A DNA stretch of 64,000 nucleotides from Piromyces finnis (lineage: Eukaryota > Neocallimastigomycota > Neocallimastigomycetes > Neocallimastigales > Neocallimastigaceae), in the NCBI GenBank assembly GCA_002104945.1, contig MCFH01000070.1:124001-188000 (forward strand), written 5' to 3'. The position numbers and the translations under genes are program-made. The notes under the pieces are model-generated. The model saw nothing but the letters and a program-made list of their open reading frames with translations. It made no database searches and had not been told where the DNA came from. This document shows positions 37,099 through 50,482 of this stretch, one piece after another (the first letter of the stretch is position 1; each line of letters starts with the position of its first letter).

Positions 37099-40000
37099 TT
37101 ATATGAGACGGTCATTACTACCAACTTTTTCATTAGATGAATTAATGGTGATAACAGTATCTTTTGATTTTTGTTTCATTTCTTGTTGTTTTTTGGCTTC
37201 CTTGGCTTTTTGTTTTTGTTCCTTCTTTTCCTGTTTCATTTGTTGTTTTTTACTTTTTCTTTCTGCCTTATGTTTAGCTTTGGCTAATTTTCTTTCTTCC
37301 TTTGTTGGTAAATTTAAAATGTCTGGAATGGCTTCATTGTTATCCTTAAAGAATTTATGAAGTCGCTTGACGAATTTCTTGTACATCTTTGGATGATAAG
37401 CCGCCATGACTTCTGGATGATCAGCAAAACAAACAAAGAAAGCAGATGCAGAAATTTCTACTACAATAGCAATCATAGAAAGCATAACATAGCCATAAAC
37501 AAAACCAAAAATACCTAATACTGTACTTAGGAAGAAGGATAATTTATACACAATAAAGGCTAAGAAGAAACCTACAAATCCAATAATAAAGGAACTGACA
37601 GATTTACCTGTTCTCATGACACCATCAATGATATCGTTATTGACCATCATTTGAATACCATTCTTTTTAACAATCTTTGATGTTTTAACAGACGCTTTAC
37701 AATAACTACTACCATAAACAGCAACAATAACAAAAGCATTGGAATTGTAGACTTGAAGAACGTATTCTAAACATGATACAGACGAGAGAATAATGGTCTT
37801 CAAAATTACACTATCTGTATTCTTACCCTTTCTGTAAAGATAGTTAAATACTCTTAAAGCTGCTGTAATAAGAGAACCAAAACAAATAGTACCAAAGGAT
37901 AAAAGTGCTCTTCCTGTAGAATAGATCGTTGGGAAATGAACAGAAGGATGATTATCACGGATGACATATTCAGGATTAGTACTAGTGAAATAGTACCAAT
38001 TAGCTGTTACACCAGAGATAGCTACAGCCATAACATTTTTACCAACTTCAAAGGTCCAGAAGAAACAAAGAATAAGTAAGAAACCAGTAACGGAATAAGA
38101 AACAATGTAGCTAACGACTGATGGTTTATTAAAGGTAATAAAGGCAGAAAAGATTAATAGGAACCAAATACTACTAAGTATGAAAAGAATAAAGGCCAAT
38201 ACGAATGGACCCAATTGGCGGTAGAGAGAAGTCATTGTGGTACGTAATAAAGATGAAGCAAACCTAATTTTATGTCTAGTGAAAATGTACCAGAAAATCT
38301 TGATAACAAAATAGATACTGATGATAATACAACCAATGTAATTTTGAATAATCAAATTGACTAAAATCAAGATACTCATATTGATAAGTGAAAAAGCAAT
38401 GGAAATGTAAACAATTTTGGAAGTAATGATAATAATTAAAGCCATCCAAACTAAACCAATAGCAGCATTACTAATAATAATCCATACTAATACTTTTGTA
38501 AATGGAATAAGTTTCTGGTGTAAAGTATCAAGGGTATCTTCAAAAAGACTGGTTGCTAAATCAAGAGAACGTTTTTGTAAATCTTTACAAAAAGAAGTAG
38601 CTAAGCCAGATAAGAAACAACTTGATGGTAAAAAATCACCATTAAGAGCGCCAAAGAAAGATTTTTGAAGACAACGATCATTAATATAGAGGCCAAGATC
38701 AACACCAAGAGCATTTTTTGCACCTTCTTCAATAACCTTTAAAACATCATTAGAGGATAAAGTAATAAGTGCGACATTGCGAAGACAACCTGTTGATGCA
38801 CTGATTAAACGTTCGGAACGATCATCATCACTTCCATCCGTATTGTCTTCAGCAGTTAAAAATTGGTTTATACAGCCATTAAATATAGATGTAACAAGTG
38901 GAGTTGAAACTCCAGCCTTATCTAAACCATATTTAATACAACCATTAAGTGCTACTGATTTATTATCATCATCAGCAAGTATTGGTTTAATACATTGGGA
39001 TTCTAATTGGGTAATATCGTCAGTGTTAACATTAACACCAGCGGTTTGAAGAGCTTCATTGACACAAGCCTCAGGATCCTGTTCATCAGCACATAATTCC
39101 CATATTTTTCCAGTATCAACAGAGTTTGCATTATCTTCAACTTCAAGACCAGTACTTTTTATCAATTCGGTAATAGCATAGTCAACACATTTAGCATGAG
39201 AACTCTTTTCGTTATTAACCATTGGTGATATACAAGAATTAAGTAATTCATCTGTTTTATCACTAACATTTTCACTCTTACCAAAAAGATTGACAGCAAA
39301 ACGTATGCATTTGTCAGCAGCAGATTTGTCACCATCAATAATGTACTTTACACATTCATCGTAGAATCCAGTGATTGTGTTAATGGTTGTATCACTGACA
39401 TTAGCTCTTCTATACAATTCTGAGTTAAAATCTCTCTTTGCTTTATTATTTTCTCCTTTAACAACTTCGTTAACACCGAAAGAAAAACAACGACCTTCTG
39501 CAAATTCATCACCTGAAACTACAAATCCAAGACAATTATCATAAAAAGTATCGGATACCTTACTGGTGGTTGAAGGCATATCATCGGGTAATGCAATATC
39601 TGTAACAAAACGACAAAAAGTAGTTGGATCTGTCAGATTATCACGGTCTCTCCAACCAACATAACCGATACAAAGGGTGAGAGCAAAGAATAAAATTCCA
39701 AATATAAAATCACCACTAAATTTTCTCTTTGCATGGTGTAACACTGGTAAATTGTGAAATGGTTTTGTTCTATCTTTTTCTGATTTACTGTAAGCACTAA
39801 AAGTAGACTTGGTTTCATCCTGACTACTATAAGCTTGAATTTCTTCTTCATCATTAAGAGGAGTTGCATAACCATAATTTGATGGTTGTTGTTCAGTTCC
39901 ATTTAAATTGTAGTTATTATTTTGACTTGATTGTGATTGTAATTGAATATTTATATCCTCATTAACAGCATATTGATATTGTGGTTGGTAATTATTATTA

Positions 40001-40251
40001 CTATAGTTATTGCCATTATCATTGTATTGATATGCTGGAGAGTTATTCGTATTAATATTAGCATTGTAATACATATTATTATTTTGATTTATTGGCATTG
40101 GCATTGGCATTCCAAATGTGGGTGCGGAAGGTGAATAATTTGTATTTATGCTATCATTCATCTGATAAGCAACATCAACAGATGGAACATCGCTTTGATC
40201 TTCATCATTGTTAGTAGGAGCTAACATTGGGTATTTGTCTGAATATTCCAT
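37099..40251 (-). CDS. PNS1: Choline transporter-like (CTL/PNS1, SLC44) membrane protein with Cys-rich loop
   Basis: Single exon; I start at MEYSDKYPML rather than 8 codons upstream, because the added residues look like read-in 5' UTR. 1,050 aa. Layout: Asn/Gln/Tyr-rich cytosolic N-terminus (about 1-175), first membrane helix (FIFGILFFALTLCIGYVGW), a large loop of about 370 residues with seven cysteine-pair modules, then eight or more helices. The C-terminal half has the CTL/Pns1 signature: TFEVGKNVMAVAISGVTANWYY, Y..GRALLSFGTICFGSLI, NSNAFVIVAVYGSSYCKAS, and FADHPEVMAAYHP near the end. A Lys/Gln-rich coiled tail follows. Relatives are plasma-membrane or vacuolar proteins with choline-transport-like activity, disputed in yeast; substrate here unknown. 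Typical fungal Pns1 proteins are about half this length. Confidence 0.85.
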   Translation of the reverse strand: MEYSDKYPMLAPTNNDEDQSDVPSVDVAYQMNDSINTNYSPSAPTFGMPMPMPINQNNNMYYNANINTNNSPAYQYNDNGNNYSNNNYQPQYQYAVNEDINIQLQSQSSQNNNYNLNGTEQQPSNYGYATPLNDEEEIQAYSSQDETKSTFSAYSKSEKDRTKPFHNLPVLHHAKRKFSGDFIFGILFFALTLCIGYVGWRDRDNLTDPTTFCRFVTDIALPDDMPSTTSKVSDTFYDNCLGFVVSGDEFAEGRCFSFGVNEVVKGENNKAKRDFNSELYRRANVSDTTINTITGFYDECVKYIIDGDKSAADKCIRFAVNLFGKSENVSDKTDELLNSCISPMVNNEKSSHAKCVDYAITELIKSTGLEVEDNANSVDTGKIWELCADEQDPEACVNEALQTAGVNVNTDDITQLESQCIKPILADDDNKSVALNGCIKYGLDKAGVSTPLVTSIFNGCINQFLTAEDNTDGSDDDRSERLISASTGCLRNVALITLSSNDVLKVIEEGAKNALGVDLGLYINDRCLQKSFFGALNGDFLPSSCFLSGLATSFCKDLQKRSLDLATSLFEDTLDTLHQKLIPFTKVLVWIIISNAAIGLVWMALIIIITSKIVYISIAFSLINMSILILVNLIIQNYIGCIIISIYFVIKIFWYIFTRHKIRFASSLLRTTMTSLYRQLGPFVLAFILFILSSIWFLLIFSAFITFNKPSVVSYIVSYSVTGFLLILCFFWTFEVGKNVMAVAISGVTANWYYFTSTNPEYVIRDNHPSVHFPTIYSTGRALLSFGTICFGSLITAALRVFNYLYRKGKNTDSVILKTIILSSVSCLEYVLQVYNSNAFVIVAVYGSSYCKASVKTSKIVKKNGIQMMVNNDIIDGVMRTGKSVSSFIIGFVGFFLAFIVYKLSFFLSTVLGIFGFVYGYVMLSMIAIVVEISASAFFVCFADHPEVMAAYHPKMYKKFVKRLHKFFKDNNEAIPDILNLPTKEERKLAKAKHKAERKSKKQQMKQEKKEQKQKAKEAKKQQEMKQKSKDTVITINSSNEKVGSNDRLI

Positions 40252-43200
40252 TTTTATTAAAATATATAATAACAAATATGAAATTTACAATTAATTTAAT
40301 AGTATTAATAAATTTTTCCTTTTATTCTATTCTTAAAAAAAAACTTTAATTTCCTTTTTCTTTTTTAATTTAAAAGTATTTAATAAATATATTATCTACT
40401 ATTTATGTATTGTTTCAATAATTATTATTGTTGAATTATTTTTTTTCTTTCTTTCTTAAAAAATTAAACAATTACTATTGTTATAAATATCTAAAGTTTA
40501 ATTCTATCTAAAAAATATAATTTAATTATCTGAATTTAATAATATTTTAATTATTGATTATTATTATTTTAATTGTGCGCTTTTAATAACAAAGAGTATT
40601 ATATTATATCTCAATAAAATATACTATCCAAACAATTACTTTTGCAATTGTTCTTTTTAAAAAGATAATATATATATAACAATACAATATTATAGTTAAT
40701 TAAAACTATAAATATCGTTTTTGCTTTTTAGAAATTTATTATTTAAAAAGTTATTCTAAAAATTTTACAAAGAAAATAAATTATAGGTAAAAATGATTGT
40801 TTTTATATACCCTTAGGTGAGGCCTAAATTGGATTATATTCTATTATATTTTAGTTGATTGTTTTAAATATATGGGAAAGTATATTGGTATTGGCAAATA
40901 TTAATGGTTAAGTTTCAAATATATTATTTTGGTTTAATTAAAAATATTGATGTAGAATTTTTCCAAAAAAAAATATATATATATATATATTTATATATTT
41001 ATATATATATAATATATAAAAAAATATGAAAATTAGTTATTTGTTATTAGTTATCGCATTACTAAATGATTATATTTATAATTGTGTGAAATTATTTTAT
41101 TAGTAATATCTTTTGTTAGATACTAATAAATGAAATCATTATTTATTATTTGAATAGCATAAAACTTTTTTTATGACATATTCTATAGCATCATATAATA
41201 TTTCTTGTTTATAGATAGTACGAATAATAAATATTATATACATTTAACTCTTAAGTACTTTTACTTTTCTAATGATTATAATAATAAAGATTTTTACTTT
41301 TCTAATGAATATAATAATAAAGATTTTTAAAAAGCAAGTTTTTATATATATTAATATTTCATACAATATTAATTAGCAATTCTTTAAATATTCTTTTTTT
41401 TTTTTTTTTTTAATAGTTATTTAGGTAATTTGTGTCAAGACTTTTTTTCTTTTACTTATAATTACCCCATAACACATAGTAAAATAAGCATTGAATAATG
41501 GTTAATTTCATAAACTTAATTCTTCCCATTGATCCATTATTGTAACAAAAGATAAATCCTATTTATAATAAATTTTAAAGTCACTTTTTCTTATTGGTAA
41601 TTTAATATTAATTATAAAAAAAAAAGAATCAAAACTTTAATTTATATAAAATGATATTTTTATTAATTTTTATAATTACAAATATATTATTAATGTATTG
41701 TAATATATCAATTTATTAAATATTAATATTTTAGTAATTAGAAAATGTAATATATTTTTTTTACAATATTAATTTGTGAAATTTTTTTTAAAACTTTAAA
41801 AAATACTAAAAAACTGCTTGGCACTTTGGCACTACCTACTACTATTAAATGAGTTATTCATTCATTAATAAATACTTGGAAAATAAAATAAGATAAATCC
41901 TGCAAAAAATTAGTATGAATTCAAAAGGAAAAACTAGTGATACTATTTTATATCATAAACTAAAAGAATGAAACCATTGATAATATCAAAAAAATAGTAC
42001 TACTAATCTTTCCCTTTAAATTAAGAATTTATAATGATTTTTAATATCTTAAAAATTATCATTTTTTAAATTTAAATAGTAAACTAATCACCGCATAATA
42101 AATTTACTGTACATATTTTTAATAGAGTGCCACTTAAAAACAATTATTTTTAATCTATTCGTTAAATGAAATTCAGAAATATCTATAAAGTTCATTAAAA
42201 ATAGTATTACTTAATAATAATTATAAAAAAAAAATGATGAATCATCAAAATGCACTAAATGTATTACTTTATATTTACTACTACATTACATAAAAAAACC
42301 GAAAATTATTGAAAAGTGTTTGATGGATGTACCACTTTATATCACATGATCAAATCATTTGTCGGATTTAATCACCAATAATGAATAAATTTTAAAGAAA
42401 AAAAAAAGGTATGAGGCAGGCAGAGTTTATAATGAAATGAGATAAAGTATTGGTAGTAATGAATTTATAAATAAATATTATAAATACCTCAAAAGATGGT
42501 TTGCCATAAAAACTGTCTAGGTATTTAACCACCAAAAATTATTTATTTATTTATTCACTACTTTTTTGAAATTTTAATTCTATATTTATTCATTCATTCA
42601 TTAAAGTAATTTCTATTATTATATAAATATTCATTTAAATTTATTATTCAATTTATTGAAATTATTATTATTTATTCATTGACATTTTACAAATGTTGAC
42701 AAATCTACCATCAAAAAATGTAGAAAATGAATACTACATAAAAATATAACTATAATTCCTACTAGCTAGGTGAGAATTCATTTTTTAGAATAAATATAAG
42801 AAAAACTTATTGGCTAATTTCATCTATATATTATATATATTATATAGGCTATCGCGATAAATGGATGGTAAAATCCTAATATTCTTTCCTCATAATAATA
42901 CTAATAATAAACTATTATCATTACCAAAGTTTATTTCTATTTATTTATTATTTGTATTACATGAATATAATAAAATTATATTAAATGTTATTTTTTATAT
43001 TATTTTAAATGAATTTATACTCTATTATATGTATTTAATTAAATAAAAATAGATGCTTATCATATATTATAATATATAATTATTATTACTATCTTCTTTT
43101 TTAATTAATGTTGTTATACTATAAATATTATATGTGTTAAATATATTGTAATATATTGTAATTCTTGAATTCTATTGATGGATTTAATAATTTTATTAAA

Positions 43201-43605
43201 TTAATATTAAATTAGTTTAAAAAGAAAGAATGAAAAGAAAAAATTTTAAATATATATTTTAATCTAAAAAGTATATTATAATAAATTATACATATATATT
43301 AATTTTTAACATTTTTTATTATGAATTAATATAAAATTCTTAATTTATTTTGTTTATTACTAAAGTAAATCATGCCTCTTTTTTCTTGTAAAATAATTAA
43401 AAATATATATATTTCTAATATTTTTATATATTAGAATATACTGATAATATAATAATAATATATAGTTTATTATTATACTTTATTAATAAATTAAGGGTAA
43501 TAATAATATTGATTCTTTTTAAATGTTGATATTTATTTATTTATTTATTTTTTCATTCATTGAATTAATTAATGAGTCAATTACTAATGATTTATTTAAT
43601 TAGTT

Positions 43606-43665
<60 letters not shown>

Positions 43666-44526
43666 TTAATAAGAGTAAATCATTTATTTTATTCATATTT
43701 TAATATTGCCTCTATAAAAAAAAAAAGCATTAAATTATTAGATTAGTACTGTTTCTTTGACCGCTATCACTCTATTCATTCTCTATCTTTGCTTTTTTTA
43801 AGATGTTTCCTTTTTTAGTTTTCATTATATATTGCATATGGCAACCTATTAAAATCTGGTTTACTTTTCTATTTTATTATTACTAATAATTATTAATTAT
43901 TCCATTAATTTGTTGAATAATTTCATTATATATTATTTCTATATATTATTTATATATATTATTGATTAATTAAACATTTTTATAAAAATTTTTAGAATTG
44001 AAAATTTGAAAAAAAATTTTATATATATTTAATATTATTTCACTTTTTTTTTTTCGATTTTTTTTTTTTTAAAATTTTGAAAAATTTTGAAAAAATAATA
44101 GGCCATTTTACTCTTTATAATTAAAAATAAAGTATAAAAATTTAATTTTATTATTTCATTGTTATTAATAAAATATAGAAAATATCTTTATAAGGTGAAC
44201 TTTAATATATTAAAATAATTCTTAAAGACATTTATCAACAAAAACTATTAGGATTATAAACACTAAAAATTTTGTTTAAAAAAAAAAATCAATAAATAAA
44301 AAAAACGCAAATATCATAAAGATTAAAATAAAAAAATAAAATATACTTAAATTATTAATATTAATACATTTATACCCTAATATTATTATTAATTATAAAG
44401 TATAATTCCAAAAAAAAAAAAAGTAAAAACAATATAAAAAGACGGAAATATAAAATTAAACTTATTAAATTTAATAATATTTTTATATTTTATATTAAAT
44501 AAGACATTTTAAAATAAAAAATAATC
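40252..44526. other. Long divergent intergenic region
   Basis: 4.3 kb between the PNS1-like gene (-) and the metalloprotease (+). A/T runs with ATTT arrays at 43531-43551 and 43606-43668. Stretches about 42280-42540 and 43740-43860 are less repetitive but show no credible gene. Confidence 0.5.
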
Positions 44527-46220
44527 ATGAAATTCTATAAAAATATATTACTTCTGGCTAGTTTACTAGTAGCAAATGCTCACTATGTAAAAAGAGATTT
44601 TACTAAAAAGAAATATGAAATATATAAAAATGCAGTACCTACTAGTTACGAACAGATTGTTAAAGATGCTAATAATCCAAATAGAGTTATGAAATTAAAA
44701 AAATTTGAAGTAGATGCAACTGAAGATTTATTTAAAATAAATAAAGGAAAATATAGTAAATCTATTATTAATGATCCATTCAATCTTAATGTACATTGTT
44801 ATTCAACAGAAGATTGTGAGAATTATCCAGCACGTATTCAAGAAGGAGCTTACTTCATTGCACAAACATTTGGTAAATATCCATATAAAAATTAAATTTT
44901 TTAAGTATTTTTTAACATTTGAATAAAATTAATAAAAAAAAAAGGCAATTATTTTAAATTAAAAAGTAATCCAATTTTCTTAGACTTTAGAACTATATTA
45001 ATAGATATAGAAATTTATTATTAGAAATTTATTATTGTTTTCTCAAATAAACTTTTAAATATTAAAATGACAATTAATTAAATATAATTTTTTTTTTCAT
45101 ATATAAATTTATTATTATGATAGAATTTTATCAAACAGTAAATGTAAATGTAACTATTTTCCCATTCTGTAGATATATGCAAAATGAAAGTGGTTGTGAA
45201 TCAGTAATGGGTATTACTTATCCACCAACATTTATATCATTATCAGAAACTAAAGATAGTGAACCTTTCCTTTACCCCCAAGCATTAGTTAAACAATTAG
45301 ATGTTGATTCTGATATTTCATATGATCCTATTGATTTCCTTATTTATTTAAATAGTAGTTATAAACCAATAGAATCACAAGATAACAGAGCTTTAATTGC
45401 AGCTCATGAAATTTTACACGGTTTAGGTTTCTTCCATCAAATTAATCCAATTAGTGTTTATCTTAACAATTATCAGAATTATTTCAATAATGATTTTGCT
45501 CTTCCACCAATTCGATATGAAGAAACTGAAAATACCATTGCTTACAATGGTTGGACACCATTCTCTATTTTTGACAAATATATTGTTAATAGTTCAAAAC
45601 CAGATGAATATTTATATGGAAAATTAGAAAAATACAAGACTCACGAAGTTAATTTCGAAATTTCAATTAAAAGACCAACGACTCAACAATACAATAAATT
45701 TATGTCTACCTTCAAAGCTTTAGAAAATGATGTAGAAGCTAACGCCGGTGGTATTGAAGTTGCAAACCTTTTCTCAACATTGAATGCAGTTGGATTTAGA
45801 ACAAAAGATGGAAAAGTAGTTGAATTACAAACCTTTGATGGTAGATATGAAAGTGCAAGTAGTATCAGTCATATCAATGTTCCATTCAAATGTAAAAGTA
45901 GTAGTACCTGTACTGTTACTAATGCATCTATTAATGAAAATTATTTAATGTACTTTACTGTTATTAGTAAAGCATCCACAAGTAGATTAGTTAATGCATT
46001 TAAAGAGTCAAAACACGAATTAGTTGGTTCTGATATTGTTAGAATTATGTGTACTCTTGGTTGGAATGAAAAAGGAAGTAGCTCTGACAATAACAATTAT
46101 AGCAATAATGTATATAGTTTTTCACAAGAAAATAATAATAGTAGTGGATCAAGACACCTTGCCACTCCATCATTTATCATCATGATATTATCCTTTATTT
46201 TTTTTATATTTCGCTATTAA
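44527..46220 (+). CDS. Secreted metzincin-like zinc metalloprotease, probably GPI-anchored
   Basis: Two exons 44527..44872 and 45124..46220; 480 aa, and the split codon restores Glu116. Begins with a signal peptide (MKFYKNILLLASLLVANA). The zinc site is HEILHGLGFFH: H210, catalytic E211, H214 and H220, the HExxHxxGxxH form of metzincins. About 150 residues on, SSISHIN stands where a Met-turn would be expected, with Ile rather than Met. The C-terminus is a Ser/Asn-rich spacer, small residues, then a hydrophobic end (PSFIIMILSFIFFIF), the pattern of a GPI-anchor signal. Cysteines before and after the site suggest an extracellular fold. Likely a cell-surface or wall protease; substrate unknown. 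I do not recognise a named family beyond metzincin-like. Confidence 0.75.
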
Positions 46221-46706
46221 AATGAATCCATATCACCCATTCTAAAATATATATTTACTATTATTTTATTTTTTTAAATAGTTTATTTTTTTTAATTATC
46301 TTTTTCTTTTGATTTCTAAAAATTTAATTTCTAAAAAGAAAAAAAAAAAAATAATAATAATATTTTTTTTTATTATACTTTTTAGTATTTATTTTCTTTT
46401 TCCTTTCTTTTTTTTTTTTTTTTTTTTTTTTCTTTAAACGATACATTAATAATGTAAAATGATATTTAATAACTTTAAAATATATATATATATATAACTT
46501 TCTTTTTAAAATTATTAATAAATAATATCTAATGAAATACCAATATAATATAAAAAAAAAAAAAAAAGTCAAATGGTAATAGCGTCATAAAACTCTGAAA
46601 GGAAAATTGAAAAATAGAAAAAGAAAAAAGAAAAAATGATAAATGATATCTATCAAAAAAAAAAATATATATATATATATATATATCGTTATGCATTTAT
46701 TTATCC

Positions 46707-46737
<31 letters not shown>

Positions 46738-46844
46738 CTTAATATAACTAACAAAATATATATAAATAATCACATTTAATAAATAAAATATTATTAACAA
46801 AAAATAAATCTATAATTGAAAGGAATATTAAAGCATCCTTTGGA

Positions 46845-46881
<37 letters not shown>

Positions 46882-47556
46882 GGGATCTTTTAACGTTTAT
46901 AAAAATTTACTTTTTTATGTTTTCTACATACCCTAAAAAAGAAAAGAATTGGATCATTTTAGGGATCCTTTTTTTTTTTAAACCATCAATTTTGGTAAAA
47001 AAAAAAAAAAAAAAAAAAAAAGGAAAAATGATTATTATTTAATATTTTTTTTTTTTATTTATTTATTTATTTATTTTTAAAATTTTATTCTCTTTTTTTT
47101 TCTCCTCTTTTTTTTTTATATTATTATTATTATTATTATAATTCATCATGACATTAGTTTTTTAATTATTTATCATTTAGAATAGTTTACTCTTTCTATA
47201 AATAATCCAATAATTTCTATATAAACATCATAATAAAAAACTAGATAAAAAAAAAAAAAAAAAAAGAATCTAAAAAAAGGAAAATAAAAAAAAAAAAATT
47301 GGTGTTAAAAATGGTATGTTAGATTTTACTGATAATAAAATCTGTAATTTTTAAATTATAAAATTTATATATATAAACTAAAAACTATAATTCTTTTTCT
47401 TTTTTGATATTACTTTTAAAAAAACGATAATTAGCCTTTTATATATATATATATACTTATTTATATATATTTAAAAGATATATATAAATAAAAAGGTTAT
47501 TGCAATGTTCATAAGAAATTAAAAAAAAAAAAAATGGAATTAAAAAAGTGGTTTAT
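46221..47556. other. Convergent intergenic region, metalloprotease / YPT6
   Basis: Long homopolymers (T at 46411-46431; A at 46709-46734, 46850-46879 and 47000-47022), a small CATCC-TTT-GGATG hairpin near 46835 and an AGATTTTA/TAAAATCT inverted repeat near 47320. No gene seen. Confidence 0.55.
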
Positions 47557-48672
<1,116 letters not shown>

Positions 48673-50444
48673 ATTTGATTATATTTATACTAGCAAAATA
48701 ATAAAAAAATATATAAAGTAAAAAATAAAAATAAAATAAGAATGTTAATATATTTAGATTATTATATTTAAATAAATAAATAAAAAAAAATGTTAATATA
48801 ATAACAAAATTGATATGAGATTTTTTTTTTTTTATTATTATTATTTACAATTTTATTTTATTGTTTATTATTTTTGATTAATAAATATTTATAAAATAAG
48901 TTTTATTTAATTCTATTTATATATTTATTTATCGACGAATACAAATATTAAAAATGAATAATAATAATATATACTATATATTTTTATTTTTGTTATTTTT
49001 TTAAAATTTATTTTAGTATATCTACCTTAATAATACTTTTATCTTTATTACTATAAACTATAAACCATAAATTGATTAATTTTTATTTTTTTTATTTGAT
49101 GGCTTTTATTTATAAATAAATATTTTTTTTTTTTGATAATTTTTAAAATATATTTAAAATATATTTTATAACTAACTTTTAAAAACTTTTTATTTATTTA
49201 TTTTTTTTTTCTTTTTGAATTATTACTGTTATTTATAATCTTTTACATATTCTTTATCCATTATTTGTTGTTTTTTTTTTATTTTGTTTTACTTTGCCTC
49301 ATTAAAACTAAATTCATTATTTTTACATCTTCTTTAATATTACTTTACAATACTATATATTTTTAAATTTTAATTTAATCTTTTCAAATTATTTTAAAAT
49401 TTACCTTTATTTTTTTTTATTTATTTACAAAAGTTATTTTAAAAAGAAAAAGGGAAAATTTTATTTATATAAACCCTTTTGAATTTCTATATTAAAAATT
49501 AATATAGTTGCATTAATATTTACCAAAATAATATAATTATTTCATTAAATCATTATTATAATAAATTATGAATAATTATATCATCTATGGATTATGGATA
49601 ATTTTTATTATTGGATTTCACTAACAAAAAAAATATTTTTTAACTTTGATTATATTCTAATATATGTTAATAATTTATTATAATATATGTTAAAGTATTC
49701 TTTGGCTTAACGATTCAATGTTTGAAATAGTAATAATTAAATTGTAATTATTATAATAATAAAAATGATTTTTTATTTTTTTATAATTAAACTTTTTATA
49801 TTTAAATTAAAATCAATGATACTTTTGATTAAATTTATTACAACTACATATTATTTATATATTAAATTAATTATAAATATAAATTAATTTTCTTATTCAT
49901 TTTTTGCATCACAAAATAGATGACCTCTTGAGATCTATAGACCGACGACGAATGTTTATTTTTAAATGCTAATGTATTATAATGTAATGTAATGTTTTTT
50001 AAAAAATGTATTTTTATTTTAATTAATTTTTCATCCATCCATTGTGATATTTACCATATAAAGAAGTTTGACAAAAAAGGAAAGAAATTATATTAAATTA
50101 AAATGACTTTATCCTAATTTAGTAAATACGGTGATTACTAACATAAAACATTTTTAATCAATTACAATAAATACAAATATATATAAATATTATATTATAA
50201 CGATAAATAAATGTGTCTTCAAACATTTCTCATTAGTTTACCTATTTTTAATTTAAGCAAAGTTAAATTTATTACAATCTATATATTCAAATGAAAAAAA
50301 AAAAAAAAAAGCCTTATTTTATAGAGTAAAAAATAATTTATAAATAATAATTCAAAATTAAAATTGGAATCAAAAGAATCTTATTATGTATTAATTTATC
50401 ATTATGAATACTCTTTATTTACTTTTGAATAGTTATAACAAATG

Positions 50445-50446
<2 letters not shown>
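48673..50446. other. Intergenic AT-rich region
   Basis: Upstream of YPT6 and next to the 3' end of the second LINE copy. A/T tracts throughout, with a lone mixed-composition patch at 49919-49955. No gene seen. Confidence 0.55.

Positions 50447-50482
<36 letters not shown>

Noticed and set aside
46585-46800. Minus-strand Phe/Ile/Tyr frames between 46.3 and 46.8 kb and similar ones at 35.6-36.6 kb
   Set aside because: Low-complexity products of homopolymers and TA repeats in convergent spacers.
49919-49955. Mixed-composition patch (GATGACCTCTTGAGATC, then ACCGACGACG) as a possible snoRNA
   Set aside because: No C/D or H/ACA box pair could be placed; too short to support any RNA call.
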